Part shown: positions 1-14,158 of the stretch, piece by piece | Layout of the letters: every line of letters begins with the position of its first letter | How positions within the stretch are numbered: the first letter of the stretch is position 1 | From: Polydactylus sextarius | Lineage: Eukaryota > Chordata > Actinopteri > Polynemidae | NCBI GenBank assembly: GCA_016801845.1 | Contig: CM028912.1 | Location: 6,137,501 to 6,201,500 of the forward strand | DNA: 64,000 nucleotides | Direction of reading: 5' to 3' | The notes under the pieces: model-generated | What the model was told of the DNA's origin: nothing | Database searches by the model: none | What the model saw: the letters and a program-made list of their open reading frames with translations, nothing else | Program-made: the position numbers and the translations under genes

Positions 1-58
1 TCTGTTCTGACATCACAGACCCAGTTGCAAAAGAAAACCCCATCTCTCAGTGACACAC

Positions 59-60
<2 letters not shown>

Positions 61-102
<42 letters not shown>
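61..102. repeat. (CA)n microsatellite
   Basis: About 21 uninterrupted CA units, read directly. Confidence 0.95.
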
Positions 103-104
<2 letters not shown>

Positions 105-2460
105 AACAAAACACTTGAAGTTATGGTCACATGCAAAAAGAGTGTCATTAGAGTGTGACAGAGATGATCTTTGCCAGTTTAATCTCTGTTTTGGCAGCTT
201 CATGCGAGGCTAAAACAGATGACAATTACGACGTGGATGCTCTGCCTCATTAAGTCTGTGTGGCTGTAGTTGTCAGTGGGAGCTGTCTTTTAACATCCTG
301 CCTGTGGCATTGTGGGAAGCTCTCTAGGAAGCCCTCAGCGGATCTAATGCAAAGCGACAGGGAGCCACAGATCATCATCGTTTCAGTCATCAGGTACACG
401 CAATCTGCTCGGAGGGAAAACGTCCAGCAGTGCGGCTGCAACGGACCAATCAATCACTGCATAGAATTAGTAAAAGGGCAGTTTGGATAATTGCTTTACC
501 ACTGTAGTCGTCTACTGGACAGAAATCATAAATATTCACCAGCTCTGGCTCAGGAATGAGAGGATGTAACTGAATATTATTGATTCATCTGATATTTTCT
601 CCAATAATTGTTTGATTTATTACCAGAAAATAGTCACAAGTGAGCCTCATAGTTTTTTAAAGTATCTTTTTTTATCTTTATCTTTGTAGTTTTGTCAAAA
701 CAAAGGTTAAGACTTTAATATCATTCAGCTTACACAGTGACATTGAGATTTATCAAAATAGTACAGAATTATTTGATGCTTCATCTCTATAATTAATAAT
801 TTCTCCATTAATGATTCATCTACTGATTATTTATTCAATTGGTTTATTGTTTTGTCTGTAAAAGGTCAGAAAACTTTGTCATTTTGACTTGTTTTTGTTT
901 ATTTTGTTTATTTATTTGTTTATTTTTTCATCTAAACAACTTTTTATTTCAATTTCTGATGACATAACACTTTGAAGAGCAGCAAATCTTCCCAATTGAA
1001 AAGCTAGAAGCAGCTATTAAAAAGCTATTAATCTGTTATTAAAGGGTAATGATTTTCCATCTGAATCAATTCAGTGTGGTCAGACTGAGTTCAGACAGAA
1101 AACAAACACGCTGATGAAGTGCCACTGAGCAAAAAGTTGAATCCTAAACATCAACCTCAGTGAGATGAAACGGGTCAGACACGAGGAGAGACGTGTTTTG
1201 TTTTTTTCTACTTTAAAGGAAGAAGAAGATGAAGAGAAGTGGGGTGTATATGAAAACTGAGGTGGGCCTCGTGGTCAACGGTCCTTCGGGACGATACAGA
1301 GACAACAATGACCCAGTTAGTTGGGCCGGCAGCACACAGCTGCCCCCCCTGCAGATGCTGTCAGCTCCGGCTGCACTGCAGTGCCTCTCTCTCTTTCTAA
1401 GACGTCCTTCTCTTTGACTCATCTCCTCCTTTTACCTTTAAACCTCTCCCAAATGCCTCATCGTCTTCATTCTGCTCTGTCATCAGACCTGTCCTTTTCC
1501 TTCCCCCCTTTTATTTATTTATTTTTTTCTTTTTGGTCTCCAATCTTCTCTCTTCCCCTCGTCCTCCTATAACCCCAACGTTCTTCTCAATTTCAATCTA
1601 TTGATCCTGTTTCAGTTCAAGCTGAGCTGTGCCGAACTGTTGTCCCTGGAGTCTGATCCACAGTCGTCTGTTTGATGAGGAAACGACTGTTTAGCCATAA
1701 AAACATGGACTGGTTGTCGGCAGGAGACTGATTCATGGATTTCTGTCTAATGTGAATGATCGAAGAAGAACAGGAAGATATGCAAATTAGTTTACTACCA
1801 AAGTGGAAAACATTTATCCACACATACATGATATTATACTGTTATTATACTCATTAGGTATCAAAAAAACCATCCAGGATTTACTTAGAGCACTATGAAC
1901 ATGGGCAAGTCTCCATCAGTCTTTGTTCAGTTTCTTTCTCATAAATCTTCACCACATAAAGATCACAAAGATTCAGAAGGGAACTTATCAGACAGCTGGA
2001 ATAGATCAACAGCTCCACTGTCATTTTGTTTCTTCTCTGTTTGATTTTCAAGCCGTGAAAAGAGTGAAAAGACTGATTCACCAGATCAAATCTTAATCCT
2101 TTACGCGCCGTCTGGAGGAGGGCCTGCAGTGGCGTGGCACGTTGTTAGAAAGCAACACATACGGAAATAAACGTCATAATCAAAAGAAGAAAAAGACAAA
2201 TCTGTAACATATTGTTCATGATCCCACAACAACACTGTCTTAGCTGCGAAGACATTAAACTAGGTGTCATCCTGTGCGTGTGTGTTTACACCAGAGTAAC
2301 TGTGTTGAAATAAACAGGCCAGGCCTGAACTGACCACCCAAGAGTCTATTTATGGCACCTCTCTCTTTTGATATTGTCATTACACTACATGTTTATTCAC
2401 TGACACCCGGACAATAACAAATATTGCGTCATGATATCTGCTGATGCTCATTCACTGAAG

Positions 2461-2484
2461 CTGCTGCTGCTGCTGCTGCTGCTG
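2461..2484. repeat. (CTG)8 trinucleotide repeat
   Basis: Eight perfect CTG units in non-coding sequence. Confidence 0.9.
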
Positions 2485-3035
2485 CACGGTGTTCACTTAC
2501 AGAAAATGGCACAATTAGAATCAGGCCACCTATATATGTTATATATATATTTTAAAAAAAAATACAAAACAAATATATATATCGACAATTGATATTTTTT
2601 CCAAGGCTCTAAACACGTTTCATTCTCCAAACGACAGCATCTCCCACAGGAGACAAACGCCCTCGATAAAAAAAACAACCTCTTAGACGCTTTTGATGCG
2701 CAATGAGAAACACACATGGAAATAAAATGAATATCTCATACCGTTTAGAAGAAAGAGATGGTTTCTTTTCATATTGACGAGCATCCTGGTTGACTGCTCG
2801 ACGATGTCTGCAGTTGAGACTCGCCCTGACTCCCTGTGACACATCCTGACGTCATAGCTCCGCTGGAGGCTGCTGATCCTCCTGGATCCGCTGGAGGACG
2901 CTGTGCTCCAGGTCTGCAGGGGCCAACTGTACCAACAGAAATAACCTGCTGTGATGCTGTGAGTGGGTGGAGTAGGAGACTGTGAGTAGATGTACAGTGA
3001 ATACATTAACCTGAATACAAAAGATGAGGTAGACA

Positions 3036-3265
<230 letters not shown>

Positions 3266-3959
3266 TATAAAAAGTTATGTGACAGATGATGATTGAAGAT
3301 ATTTTTTTATACAATGATATTTTTTTTTGGAAAGTCAATGTATGCAAGTGTGTATGTTATATCCTGTATCAAAAATAAAAATATATATGATTATATGCAT
3401 ACACTGTTGAAAATAAAATGAATCTGAATTATGTGATAGGCTACTATGTTAAACTATCATATTATTAAATCAGATTCACACACTTAGATTCCTCCAGTGC
3501 TAAATTAATGTGATGTAGTTGCAGTGACAGATGGATGTTTCATCATGTTGTCATACAACGTAAAACACAATCAGCCTCTGTGTGTTATATTCAAATCTAT
3601 CTTATCTTTTAATCTCAGTCTTATATTTATCATCAATCACCAGCTGCTCATGTTCAAAACATTACAAATAGTCAGACCTCCTGCTCTTTCCATGCCTCCA
3701 TGTTATTGTGAATATATAATGTCCATTGGATCATATTATCGTATTTCATATTATAGTTATTTGCCCTTTTGATGGAGAGATCAGACCAGGCCCATTTACC
3801 TTTATGGTCTGATTCATGAACCACTTTAGATAAATCAGTTGTGTTAATAATGTTTGTGTAACAGTGAGTGAAAGTTGAAACCAGAGAGCTGGTGTCACCG
3901 AAACTAAAATATTGGTGCTTGAAGTGGCCGGTAGAAACACCACGCAACAACCGCAACAG

Positions 3960-4275
3960 GTAACAGCCAATCAGAGCAGCTCTCGGGGCCGCGCCCAGCC
4001 CGTATCGGAACTCGTGGACGAGCGGCAGGTAAACTACAGGTGTGTAAGTTTCACAGTTTGAAGGAGACTCACTCAGAGAGACTTTGAGAGAAGAAAACAC
4101 TGAAGATGAAAATGGCGGAGTGAGAATTAAATTCACCAAACTCCAGGAGGAGAAACGGAATTTGTTTTTAATTGACCAGATTATTATTAATTTACTTCTT
4201 CGATTGTTAAATTGGACTGATTGACTATCATCGACCTGGAAATTCACATTTGACATTTGTCTTTGTGCAAAAATA
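3960..4275 (+). promoter_or_regulatory. slc9a2: slc9a2 promoter / 5' UTR region
   Basis: A CCAAT box (3967-3971, within GCCAATCAG) and a GC-rich patch (about 3983-4000) lie roughly 300 bp upstream of the slc9a2 start codon, in a local GC peak. No TATA box is obvious. The transcription start cannot be fixed from sequence alone. Confidence 0.45.
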
Positions 4276-7200
4276 ATGGATTTAAGGATTCCCACGCGAC
4301 GAGGAGTTTTATTTCTTCTTTTAACAGTTTTAAGTTTCCTACATGGCTGTAGAGGAGAAATTCCTCCTAAACCAACCGGGGGAGGTGTCACGCTTCTGCC
4401 CCCGGTTAAACCCGACAATGGCCCTCAGGCTTTTCCAGACAACGAAAACACCAATTTACCAGTTTTTACTATGGATTATCCAAGAATACAGATACCATTT
4501 GAAATCACTCTGTGGGTGTTGTTGGCTTCATTTGCAAAGATTGGTAAGTAACCAACATAAATACACAAATAGATGATTTTATTCACACTGAGATGGTTTA
4601 ATTTGACGATTTGTTTTGTTAGTAATACAGTCAGAGAGGATGCATGCTGCCAGGCAGGTTTCTTCATCTTTTTCCTCATCAACTACTCCAAGTTCCTGGT
4701 TTTGAACCAAATGATACGTCTCTTTCTCAGGTTTCCATGTGTATCACAAGATCACCGTCTGGGTGCCAGAATCGTGTCTCCTGATCACCATTGGTCTGAT
4801 GGTCGGTGGCATCATGCACTCTGTCCACGAGGAGCCCCCCGCTGTGCTCACCAGCAACGTCTTCTTTCTCTACATGCTGCCCCCGATCGTCCTCGACTCT
4901 GGCTACTTCATGCCCACCAGGCCTTTCTTCGAGAACATCGGCACGGTTCGTCTGTTAGAACAGGTTCAAGTTCTTGATCTCATAAAAAAGAAAAAAGAAA
5001 AAAACTTTACTGATAGTTTTTCTTTTCTTGTGCACAGGTTCTGTGGTTCGCAGTGGTGGGGACCCTGTGGAACAGCATCGGTATAGGCATGTCTCTGTTT
5101 GCCATTTGCCAGATTGAGGCCTTCGGTGTCCAGGACATCAACCTTCAGGAGAACTTGCTGTTCGCCACCATCATCTCAGCCGTGGACCCTGTAGCGGTGC
5201 TCAGCGTGTTTGAGGATGTGTCTGTGAACGAGCAGCTCTACATTGTGGTGTTTGGGGAGTGTCTCTTCAACGATGCCGTCACTGTGGTGAGTTAGATGAA
5301 ACTGCATAATTTCTCCAGTTTTTCTGTTCAGGATGCTCTTATTTAGGACTCACTACAACACCCCGGCCTGCTGCAGATACCTCTGGGCTGCTGTTTGTTA
5401 TGGAAACATGTGGCGTAATGAGCAGGGTGCCAATACAAACTGATCTCAGAGTGTTCAAACAAAATTACTGATCAGTATCTGCACCCACAATGAGCTCACT
5501 ATTCAGCATTTTCACTCATGGAGACTATGGTGACCCAACCTACCATTTAATTTCAACAAGAAACAGCAGATTCACTATTGTGTTGCCTGAAGATTTTCTA
5601 TTCTTTAACTCTCTAAAGACACAGCTCAGGTTTCACAAGATACAGTACAACATGTTCACCGTCTTTCCTTAAATAGTGAGCATGTATGTAGGTATGTATG
5701 TGTGTATAATGAAAGTGAAATTCATGCACGAGCACAGATTAGAGAGCAGATAAATTAATGAGGTGATGTCGTCACCAACGTAAAACAGACAGTTCACGGC
5801 TGTGTGGGCTTAGGAAACTGCTTCTTTAGATGTCGTCAAACCTGTTTCTAAAGTTAGAGGGTTTCATTTGGTTATAGGGGAGGAGTTACACACACACACA
5901 CACATGCACACACATGCATTGTTGAATTTTGACAGAAGTAAGCTCATGCTCAAATTTCTTCCTCTCTCTCTTGTTATTGTGCTAAAAAACACTTCTCCCA
6001 GCTTTGGTTTGGCAGAGCAGATACCTGACTTATATTTTCTCAACAAACTGGAGAAAGCTTTTTGCTATGATATTAAATATTTTATGTCAACAAAATTATG
6101 TAGAAAAGAAGTAAAAAAGTCCTGAAGTGATTTTGTGCCACATTCAGTTTTGTTGCAGATGTGAGATAAGACAAGAACATGAATGATGCCTGGATCTTGT
6201 AAATGATGTAAAGACCACGTCGTTATAGAGGCCAGACAGACATGTAGGATTGTTTGGTCTTGGCGGAGGTGTGTGTGTGTGTGTGTGTGTGTGTTACACT
6301 GGTTAGAGGGTGGGGTCACACAGTTTCAGGTGGCTACTGTTCTTAGCGCTGCCTTTGACTGGAAGTATCATCTTTACCCAATGAATATTCACCATTAATA
6401 AGCGATGACATGCATGTCTATCTTCATATGCTGCGCTCTGTTAAAAAGATATTGAAGTAGTACAGATCAGGTTTGTGTTTGCTTTGTTTTGATCTTTCTG
6501 GTGAGATCAAAGACCTTTTTTCTGAGTGTTTGACAAGGAAAGTTTCCTTTTAAATATTTTTTCCCTTGCGTAAATATACTTATTTAGAGTTAGTATCAAC
6601 ATTTTGCTAATAAATTTTATTTATTCCAGTTTAGTGGCAATCTGCTACTCAACCCTCTCTCTAATGGATACAACACTAAAACTGTCAGAAAAGAGACCAA
6701 AATCAACAACTTGTTGGAGCAGCCTAAATATAAACCTTTATTTATTCATTTTATTTTAAAAAAATGTTTTCCTTAAACAGATGGAAATTGTAGTTTTTAG
6801 TAAAACATTATTCAAACAAGGATGGATTGTCACTTTGCTGATAAATGACTTTAAGCTGCGTGTGGTCGATTACTGAATATTTATAGCTGCACAATTGTGT
6901 GTGTGGACTTGACTCTAAATAAAATAAAGTATCTGTGTTTGTAGTGATGAAGGAACATGTCACCACAAGCTCCACGGCCCAACAGAAAGAGCTGGTATTG
7001 GCTCCATATGGTGTATTTGTTGGCACCATCTCCTCAGGAATGATTCAGATCTTTATTGAGAATACATATCATCAGATTTGTGCCCCTTGTGTTGTCCTGT
7101 CTGTAGCATAACAGCTCACATATTTTCCTGGTATCTTAAACCTTTCACTGTGTTTGATTGACACATTTTTCACAACTAGTAACATCAAAATAAATGCAAC

Positions 7201-10200
7201 TATAAGATTTAAGGGAAAATGTGATTTCATTTATTGAACGTTGAACAGCAGGAGAAGGAAACAAACCGGTTGTTCTGCAAAAAGCTCCTTTTCCATGAGT
7301 AGCTGTGCTTGGTGAGGTGAGATTATCAAATTGCAAACAGTGCAAAGTAAATATTTCAGTAAATCAGTCTTATCGGTAGCGATGTTGTTAGAGGCCACAG
7401 CCCCTGACACCACCCATGACCTCTGACTTGGTTTTGTGAGCTGCTTGTGCATGTGCATGCTTTCAAAGCTGAGTTTGTGTTTGTATGTTTGTGTGTGTAA
7501 AAACATGTGTGTGCATGTTTCCAGGTGTTGTACAACATGCTCAGCTTTGTGGCGAACATGCCGGTGGTGGAGCCGGTGGATGTTTTCCTCGGGGTGGCGA
7601 GGTTCTTCGTGGTTGGCCTCGGAGGGATGGGTTTCGGCGTTCTGTTCGGTTTTGTCGCAGCCTTCACCACGAGATTCACGTCCAAGGTCCGAGAAATTGA
7701 GCCGCTCTTCATCTTCATGTACAGCTACCTGGCATATCTAGTGGCTGAGCTCTTCGCCATCTCATCCATCATGGCGTGAGTAGATGTTTACGTGTCACTA
7801 TAAATCTTTAACGCTGCAGGAACACAGCAAAAACAATTAACAGCTGTATATGTGTTTTTTCTACAGCATCGTTACCTGTGCCCTCACTATGAAGTATTAC
7901 GTGGAGGAAAATGTTTCCCAGCGTTCTTGCACGACCATCCGCCATGTGGTCAAGATGCTCGGTTCCATTTCGGAGACGCTCATCTTCTTCTTCCTCGGCG
8001 TCGTAACAATAACGACAGAACACGAGTGGAACTGGGGCTACATCCTGTTTACGCTGCTGTTTGCCTTCGTATGGAGAGGACTAGGTGAGCAGAGGATAGA
8101 AGCTGGGTTATCTGTGTCATGGTGGAGGTCAGGTTTTGTTTGACTACCTACCTGTCTTGTAGTGCTGCATTCTTAGGAGAGGGACAACTATACAGTTGGT
8201 GACTAACACTAGATGTAAACATTACTTTGGTGTGTTTACAAGAAAGCTCCTCAGGGTTTATTTTTACGTTCTCACTTCACTGTGTTGATGTACAGGAGAA
8301 CTCAACATCTCATGACATCTCTGTAGGGTGTGATTATAAATAGGTAAATACTTTATTCACCCCAAAGGGAAATTAAGGCATCTAGTAGTTTATTCACATA
8401 CACACATACAAATACTAGAACGTAACTTTTAGTCATGCCTAGTTTCAAGTCAGTAAACATAGAAGGAATCTATTTAAGTAAAGTGAAATCTGTTGTATGT
8501 AAATCTAAAGTGTGTACATAAATGTCAGTAGTGAGCAGTGAACAGTTTAGGGATGATGACCAGTGCAGATATTATAATAAACAAGATATTATAAACACAA
8601 CAACAAAAAAAAAAAAATATAAATAACAGACTATAGCTATTAAAGCAGAATGTTTACATCAATTAAAATTACCATAACAAAAATACTTAAGGCATATAGT
8701 AACCTTAAAAACCCAAAAGATTTAACGGAAAATCTCTTAACGCTCTTCTCTTTTCCTCAGTCTAAGAAACAAACACTCAGAAATCACAACACTGAGATAA
8801 TTTCACTACTTGTGGTTGTTTATGGTGAACATAGCCGGTAAATGTTAAGCTCATTATCTACTTGTTTCATTGCTCTGTTTGTAATTTTATTTGAAGTGTT
8901 TTGTCAATATTTGCAAGATGCAAGAGCTAAATGCTCAGTTATGTTCCACAGTTTTGTCCGTGTGTTGTTCAGTTCAGGGTAGTGAGCTCATTGAGGACGT
9001 ATCAGAGGTTTATCACCTAAAAAGAAGCTACTTGTGGAGGCTTCTGCAGCTGGAAACAAGACTGATGAAAAAAGACCTAGAGCGTCATAGTCATGGGCCA
9101 TAAAACTAAAATAATTAAGAAGTTATTAACAATATATCAACATCTTTCCTCCTCAGGTGTCTTGGTGCTGACTCAGATCATTAACCCTTTCCGAACCATC
9201 CCATTCAACATGAAGGATCAGTTCGGTTTGGCCTACGGTGGCCTGCGAGGTGCAATTTCATTTGCCTTGGCTTTCACTCTCCCCGATGAGATCACACGCA
9301 AGCAGCTCTTTGTCACTGCCACCATCGCCATCATCCTCTTCACTGTGTTTCTTCAGGTAAAAGAGCATCTGTGTGGTTTGATTTAAAAACTTCAGCACTG
9401 TCGCTTGTCAGGAGTAATTTGTCTTTGAGCTTTAGTGTTTTGTCAAATATTTTTCACGGTTCTGCTCAGCCTGAGAAAGTTTTCTCTCTTCTCTACAGGG
9501 GATCAGTATCCGACCTCTGATCGAGTTCATCAACGTTCGAAGAACAAACCGCAATCTTGACACAATCAATGCAGAGATCCACTGCAGGGTACGACACATC
9601 TATCGATGATCATACATGTAGTGGACTGTATGTTTTCTGCTCACGGTGCTAACAGATCTCACTTTGCTCTCAGCTCATGGAGCACACCATCGCAGGAATT
9701 GAAGACCTGTGTGGACAGTGGAGCCACTTCTACTGGAAGGACAAGTAAGACCTCTCTCTCTTCTCTTGTCTCTTAAACAGTTCAGTGACTCCTTTACTTT
9801 TAAGAGTAGCCTATAAGACAAACAAACATATTTATTTATTTAATCTCTCTGAGTCTCTGCAGTGAAACTGGGAAAGGTGTCGGTTGTAGTTTCCTTCTTT
9901 GTGCTATTGTAGGACATTGCTATTGTTCAGGGTCTGTGACTGTGGGAACGTTGACGACTAATCAAACTTCGGTGTCGTGTTCAGCTTCTGTCATCAGCAG
10001 CGTCACTGACGTTTGTCTCCCTAAAGAGTGGAAATACTTTCCTTACTTCCTCATCGACTCTTTTACATTCTCACCAGCTACATGATACTAATGTTGCTAA
10101 CTCACCTTAATTTTGACTTAAGCTACATTTGCATTGCATTTGTGTTTTGTTGCATCGTTAACTACAACAACTTTTCTCTGTTGGTAAAATACATTAAACA

Positions 10201-13200
10201 CAAAGTTAATACAGCCATTCATTTTGTATCATGTTGTCTGATATGAAGGATTTAAAACACTTCAAATGAAATGTAAATGTTGGTTACCTATTATACATCA
10301 TAAATATTTAGTAAGTTGGATTATTTATCATGTAGTAAATGAATCTATATTATTTTCATTTTTATTTTCTTTTTTACATTTTCATATTTTCACGTCACTT
10401 TCATCATTTTCACACTAATCTAATCAGTGCAATCTTTTTCTTCTTATATCTCAATTTTAGGTTTTTGAAATTTAACAACCGAATCCTGCGTAAGATCCTG
10501 ATCCGGGACAGCAGAGCCGAGTCCAGTATCGTGGCATTGTACAAGAAGTTGGAGCTGCAGAACGCCATGGAGATCCTGGACACGGTATCTGGAGACATCA
10601 GCGCTGCTCCGTCCGTCGTCTCCGTCTAGTATGAAACTTCCCAATCGTTTGTTCATATTGATGGAAGAAAAGATATTTTCTTCCTGTTTTTAATTTTTCT
10701 GTTTTTGTCTTTTTTTTAGCGAGGAAAAGAAAAGTCCTGGTAAACCTATGAAGAAATTCAGAGCTACTGACCTGAAGAACATGCACGACATCTTGTCCAA
10801 GAACATGTACAAGATCAGGCAAAGGGTAAGAACTGCAACGTTTTTTTCTACTGCGTCCTATACTGCTATTAATGTAGTTTTTAGGTTTGTAGGTAAAATG
10901 TGTATGATTTTTTTTCTTATAGAAAAGACAATAAATAGACCAATAAAATGCAATGTATTGTTAAAGAATAAAAGACCTTGTGTAAGATTTTCTCTCATCA
11001 AGTGGTGAAGTCGTATGTCGCAACCGACTGAGTAGTATTCTTTAGCCCTGCCCCTTTCCCAGTGTGCATTTCCTTCCACGGTAGCTGAGAAATATCAGCA
11101 GGACATGTACCAGTATTCTCTCAGTTGATGAGGTTATTTTTGTTAAATAGTTGGTGTTGATGTAGTTGAATAATTGGTTTCATTTATTCATTTAGTCCAA
11201 GAAAATATCATATATGTCCATTACAAGAAAACCTATAATATTATCACGTACTGTATTTGTTATTTTGGTAGCGATAATTTCAGTGCGTCTTCTAATACCG
11301 AGTAGCATTGAGTGGGAAATCCATGTTGAAGAGTCTGACATCAATATTAGATGAACTGACCATCGGTGGCGGAGCTGTATTTACCTAGAGTTGTCCCCTG
11401 TCAGAGCATGTAGTCTCAAGATGGCGGCCCAACCTGCATTGAGCTCATCAACTCTATGTATACTTATATAAATGGAAAATTAAAAGCCTACCAGAACACT
11501 TTGATTTGTTAATAGAGGTCATTTCTAATTAATGAGGTCATAGTTGTGAATGAAAAGACTGACTTTTTGTTAATAGACAACCTGGAAAATTACACAATGT
11601 GATTTAATCTTATAATATCTTACAAAATTACATAATTATGACTTCTTTGTTGCTTTTTAATGCAGACTTAATTTTGTAATGGAACAAACAATAGTATGCA
11701 AAACTTCGAGCATGTTTGTTTTCATGGGCTCTGCACCACTTAGGGCAGAAAGCTGCCACCACTCATGTGTTTTCATTCCATCCGTTGCTGCAGTAAACTG
11801 TCATCTGACTGCACAGACACTGTTGTGAAATTTGTGCCTCGCAGGAACAAAAAGTCACCACAGTCAATCAGCAACTTCTTGTACAAAACTCAGTCGATCT
11901 TAAAATGAAGCCTTTGTTTAAATCTACTTTTGTAGTTTAAAAAAAAAAAAAATACTCTATATAAAATCCTGTTCCTCTTGTTTGTCGGATAAATCCATCT
12001 GTAATAATCATGAGTATTTGCTTGTGCTCTCACGTCGAATGAATGTGAATCCTCCTAACACTGAAACTCTACGCTGTGTGTGTTTTGCATAGCCACAGAC
12101 TGCACCCGGCTGTACTTTTCCATTAGTGACATGACATCACCTTTTTAGATGGAGGCGCTTTGATGTGTAAATAAAGAGGGAACATGTGCTTCTGTTTTTG
12201 GGAGCCAAGGAGTCTGATTATCTCAGGTCCCTCACCTCACCGCTCCTGACACGAAAGAAAAAAATGCTGCAGTCATTTAGGTTGTTTTCCTTTTAACTTG
12301 TGAAACAGACATGAAACCTTTATCTTAAAGAACAATGGCCAACTCCCAAACCTTAGACTGTTATGAAAGGCGGTTATGTTTGCTTTAGGTAGAACTAACA
12401 GCTACGGGACACAAAAAGCCATGTTGACTATGATGAGTGCACAGTGTAGAAGAGGTTAGTGTTTCAGCTCGTAAAGTCCAAACACAGACGTGGACCCCTG
12501 CTGCTGAAACAGGTGTGGCCAGTTTTGGTTGAGTAATTCGAGCTTTGAAGAATGCTGCGTCCTCTCAAAGCATCTCAACTGTCTTTTTGTCTCTGCCTTT
12601 ATTGTCTCCTGTGTTGGGAAGTGGTTGGAAGAAAAAAAAAAAAGGTGTGTATAATATTGTATCTTGTAATTTTCTCATGTGTGTTTTTTTTTTTATTCAG
12701 ACGGTGGCGTACACAAGAAAGCACGCTCTGCCCAACGACAGCCAAACAAGAGAGATACTGATCAGACGCCATGCCAGCATCCGCCGCAGCCTCCGACCTG
12801 GAAGTTTTCAGTCATCGGTAAGTAGAAAGTAACGATTGCTGATAAATGACCTGAGGTGTTACACAAGCTTTGATACACATTGAGTCACAAGAAGCAGGTT
12901 TATATCCAAGCATGGTTTTATTTATCTAATGTCTTTCATTTCTTCTTTTTCTTCCTCTTTGCTCTTCTGTTTCATTCTCATATTATTCTTAGGCGGTGCC
13001 CAGATCTCATAAATACTTCTCTCTTCCTGCTGGGAGTAGTCTGGACACTAGATTTCCCCCTGAGCGCCCAAGTCATACAGGTAAGTCTCTTAAACCAACT
13101 TAAAATTCTTAATATCCGGTACATTTTCTGAATTTATTTATCTTCAAACAAGGTGTTTTCAAATTTAAATCTAATTAAAAGTGCACAATGTATGATTTTA

Positions 13201-14158
13201 AAGTTAATGTAGCAGCTTTGTAGTTGGTGTAATGGTTAAATGAGTCTCTACTGGGTGAATGAAGGTCTCTCTGCTCCCTCCACCATCTCTTGGTGGAAAA
13301 ACCAACACTTGGAAGATCAGGGTCTCCAACCTGGAGATGTTTGTTTCACGAAGGGCGAGTTCAGCAGCACAACATTGTGCAGCGATTTACCAACAGGTTT
13401 TTGAGGTGGTTTTCTACCATTTGGTAGGCGTGTTGCCCAATCAGCTCCAACGTGTATATAAACCCTGTCCATTTAAAAAGCAGTCGTAAGTAGTCATAAG
13501 GCTGGCTGTTGAATTCATTGTTTTGCATCTTGAACTCAAGTTGCAAAATGCTTTACTCCAAGACTGTAGGAGGAGTTTGTCAAGGAAAAAAGTGACAGAT
13601 TTGCATAGTTAACTTTTAATATTCAGTTTTCTGTATTTATTTGTCTTTAAAGAAGGCTTTTCCAAACTTGAATCTAATATAAGTTTAACTTTTTGCCCAT
13701 AAGTGCTTATGATGTTTTCACTTCCTGTCCCAGATGACCATGAAACCATGTCAGAGATGGCCTACCCCTCCAGACGCTCTCGGTTTAGCCAGCCAGCACG
13801 CTCCTCCTCCAGAGCGATGATGCCTCTACGAAGGTTGGACACGCTCAAAGAGGTTCCCTCTGTTGACGTCCTGAATGAAGACAGTGGCAAGACGGGACGC
13901 GGCATGTCCAGAACAAACTCCTCCTACAGCGATTCTCGTGTGCCTCCGTCTCGCCGTCACTTCAGTTCCTCCTCTCACAACGACAACGGCGCCGCTGATA
14001 ACTTCAGAAACGTGCATCAGGAAGCAGCAGCAGATGAAGACGAGGAGCATCAGCAGCAGCCTGCGTCTCCACCTCCAGCCTGGGCGGCTGAACCCAGAGA
14101 TAACGTGACACGAAACCCTCTCCTCGGGCGACCTCAGTGGAACCCGAAGAAGATGTAA
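4276..14158 (+). CDS. slc9a2: sodium/hydrogen exchanger 2 (NHE2), 13 coding exons
   Basis: Exons joining in phase: 4276-4543, 4731-4945, 5038-5286, 7525-7775, 7867-8084, 9157-9356, 9499-9588, 9674-9744, 10461-10628, 10720-10825, 12701-12817, 12993-13080, 13734-14158. The 2466 nt give 821 residues; human NHE2 is about 812. NHEs exchange Na+ for H+ across the plasma membrane, and NHE2 acts mainly at the apical side of epithelia. Visible features are a hydrophobic N-terminus (about residues 10-24), the inhibitor-region motif LPPIVLDSGYFMP, the transport motif with Asn239-Asp240 (FNDAVTVVLYN), YGGLRGAISF in a late membrane helix, then the regulatory tail from about residue 480 with EIHCRLMEHTIAGIEDLCG and SSIVALYKKLE. 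These tail motifs match NHE2/NHE4 better than NHE1 or NHE3. The neighbour mfsd9 agrees with SLC9A2 synteny. The last 140 residues are Ser/Arg-rich and diverged. The family usually has SLLND where this gene has CLFND. Confidence 0.93.
5885..5916. repeat. (CA)n microsatellite in slc9a2 intron 3
   Basis: Imperfect CA run with two ATG interruptions, inside the 2.2 kb intron 5287-7524. A GT run follows at about 6268-6294. Otherwise the intron shows nothing recognisable. Confidence 0.8.
8335..8640 (+). mobile_element. LINE-like 3' fragment in slc9a2 intron 5
   Basis: It begins with ACTTTATTCACCCCAAAGGG and AAATTAAGGCATC, then a long AT-rich stretch ending in an A-run near 8605. This resembles a teleost non-LTR retrotransposon tail (TTTATTGATCCCC..GGGAAATTCAGGC). 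It lies in the intron 8085-9156. No coding remnant is visible and the family is not assigned. Confidence 0.45.
10826..12700 (+). other. slc9a2 intron 10, no internal gene
   Basis: This 1.9 kb intron holds an A-run at 11940-11952 and no supported exon. A CAAGATGGCGGC motif (YY1-like) near 11417 sits in a slightly GC-richer patch that may be an old repeat. Confidence 0.5.
13108..13684 (+). repeat. diverged direct duplication in slc9a2 intron 12
   Basis: A block of about 75 bp at 13108-13182 (including TTCTGAATTTATTTATCTTC and AAATCTAATTAAAAGT) recurs in diverged form at 13614-13684 (TTCTGTATTTATTTGTCTTT and GAATCTAATATAAGT). The roughly 430 bp between the copies includes a CCAAT motif and GTATATAAA near 13436-13462. 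It could be an old insertion or a segmental duplication. Confidence 0.5.
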
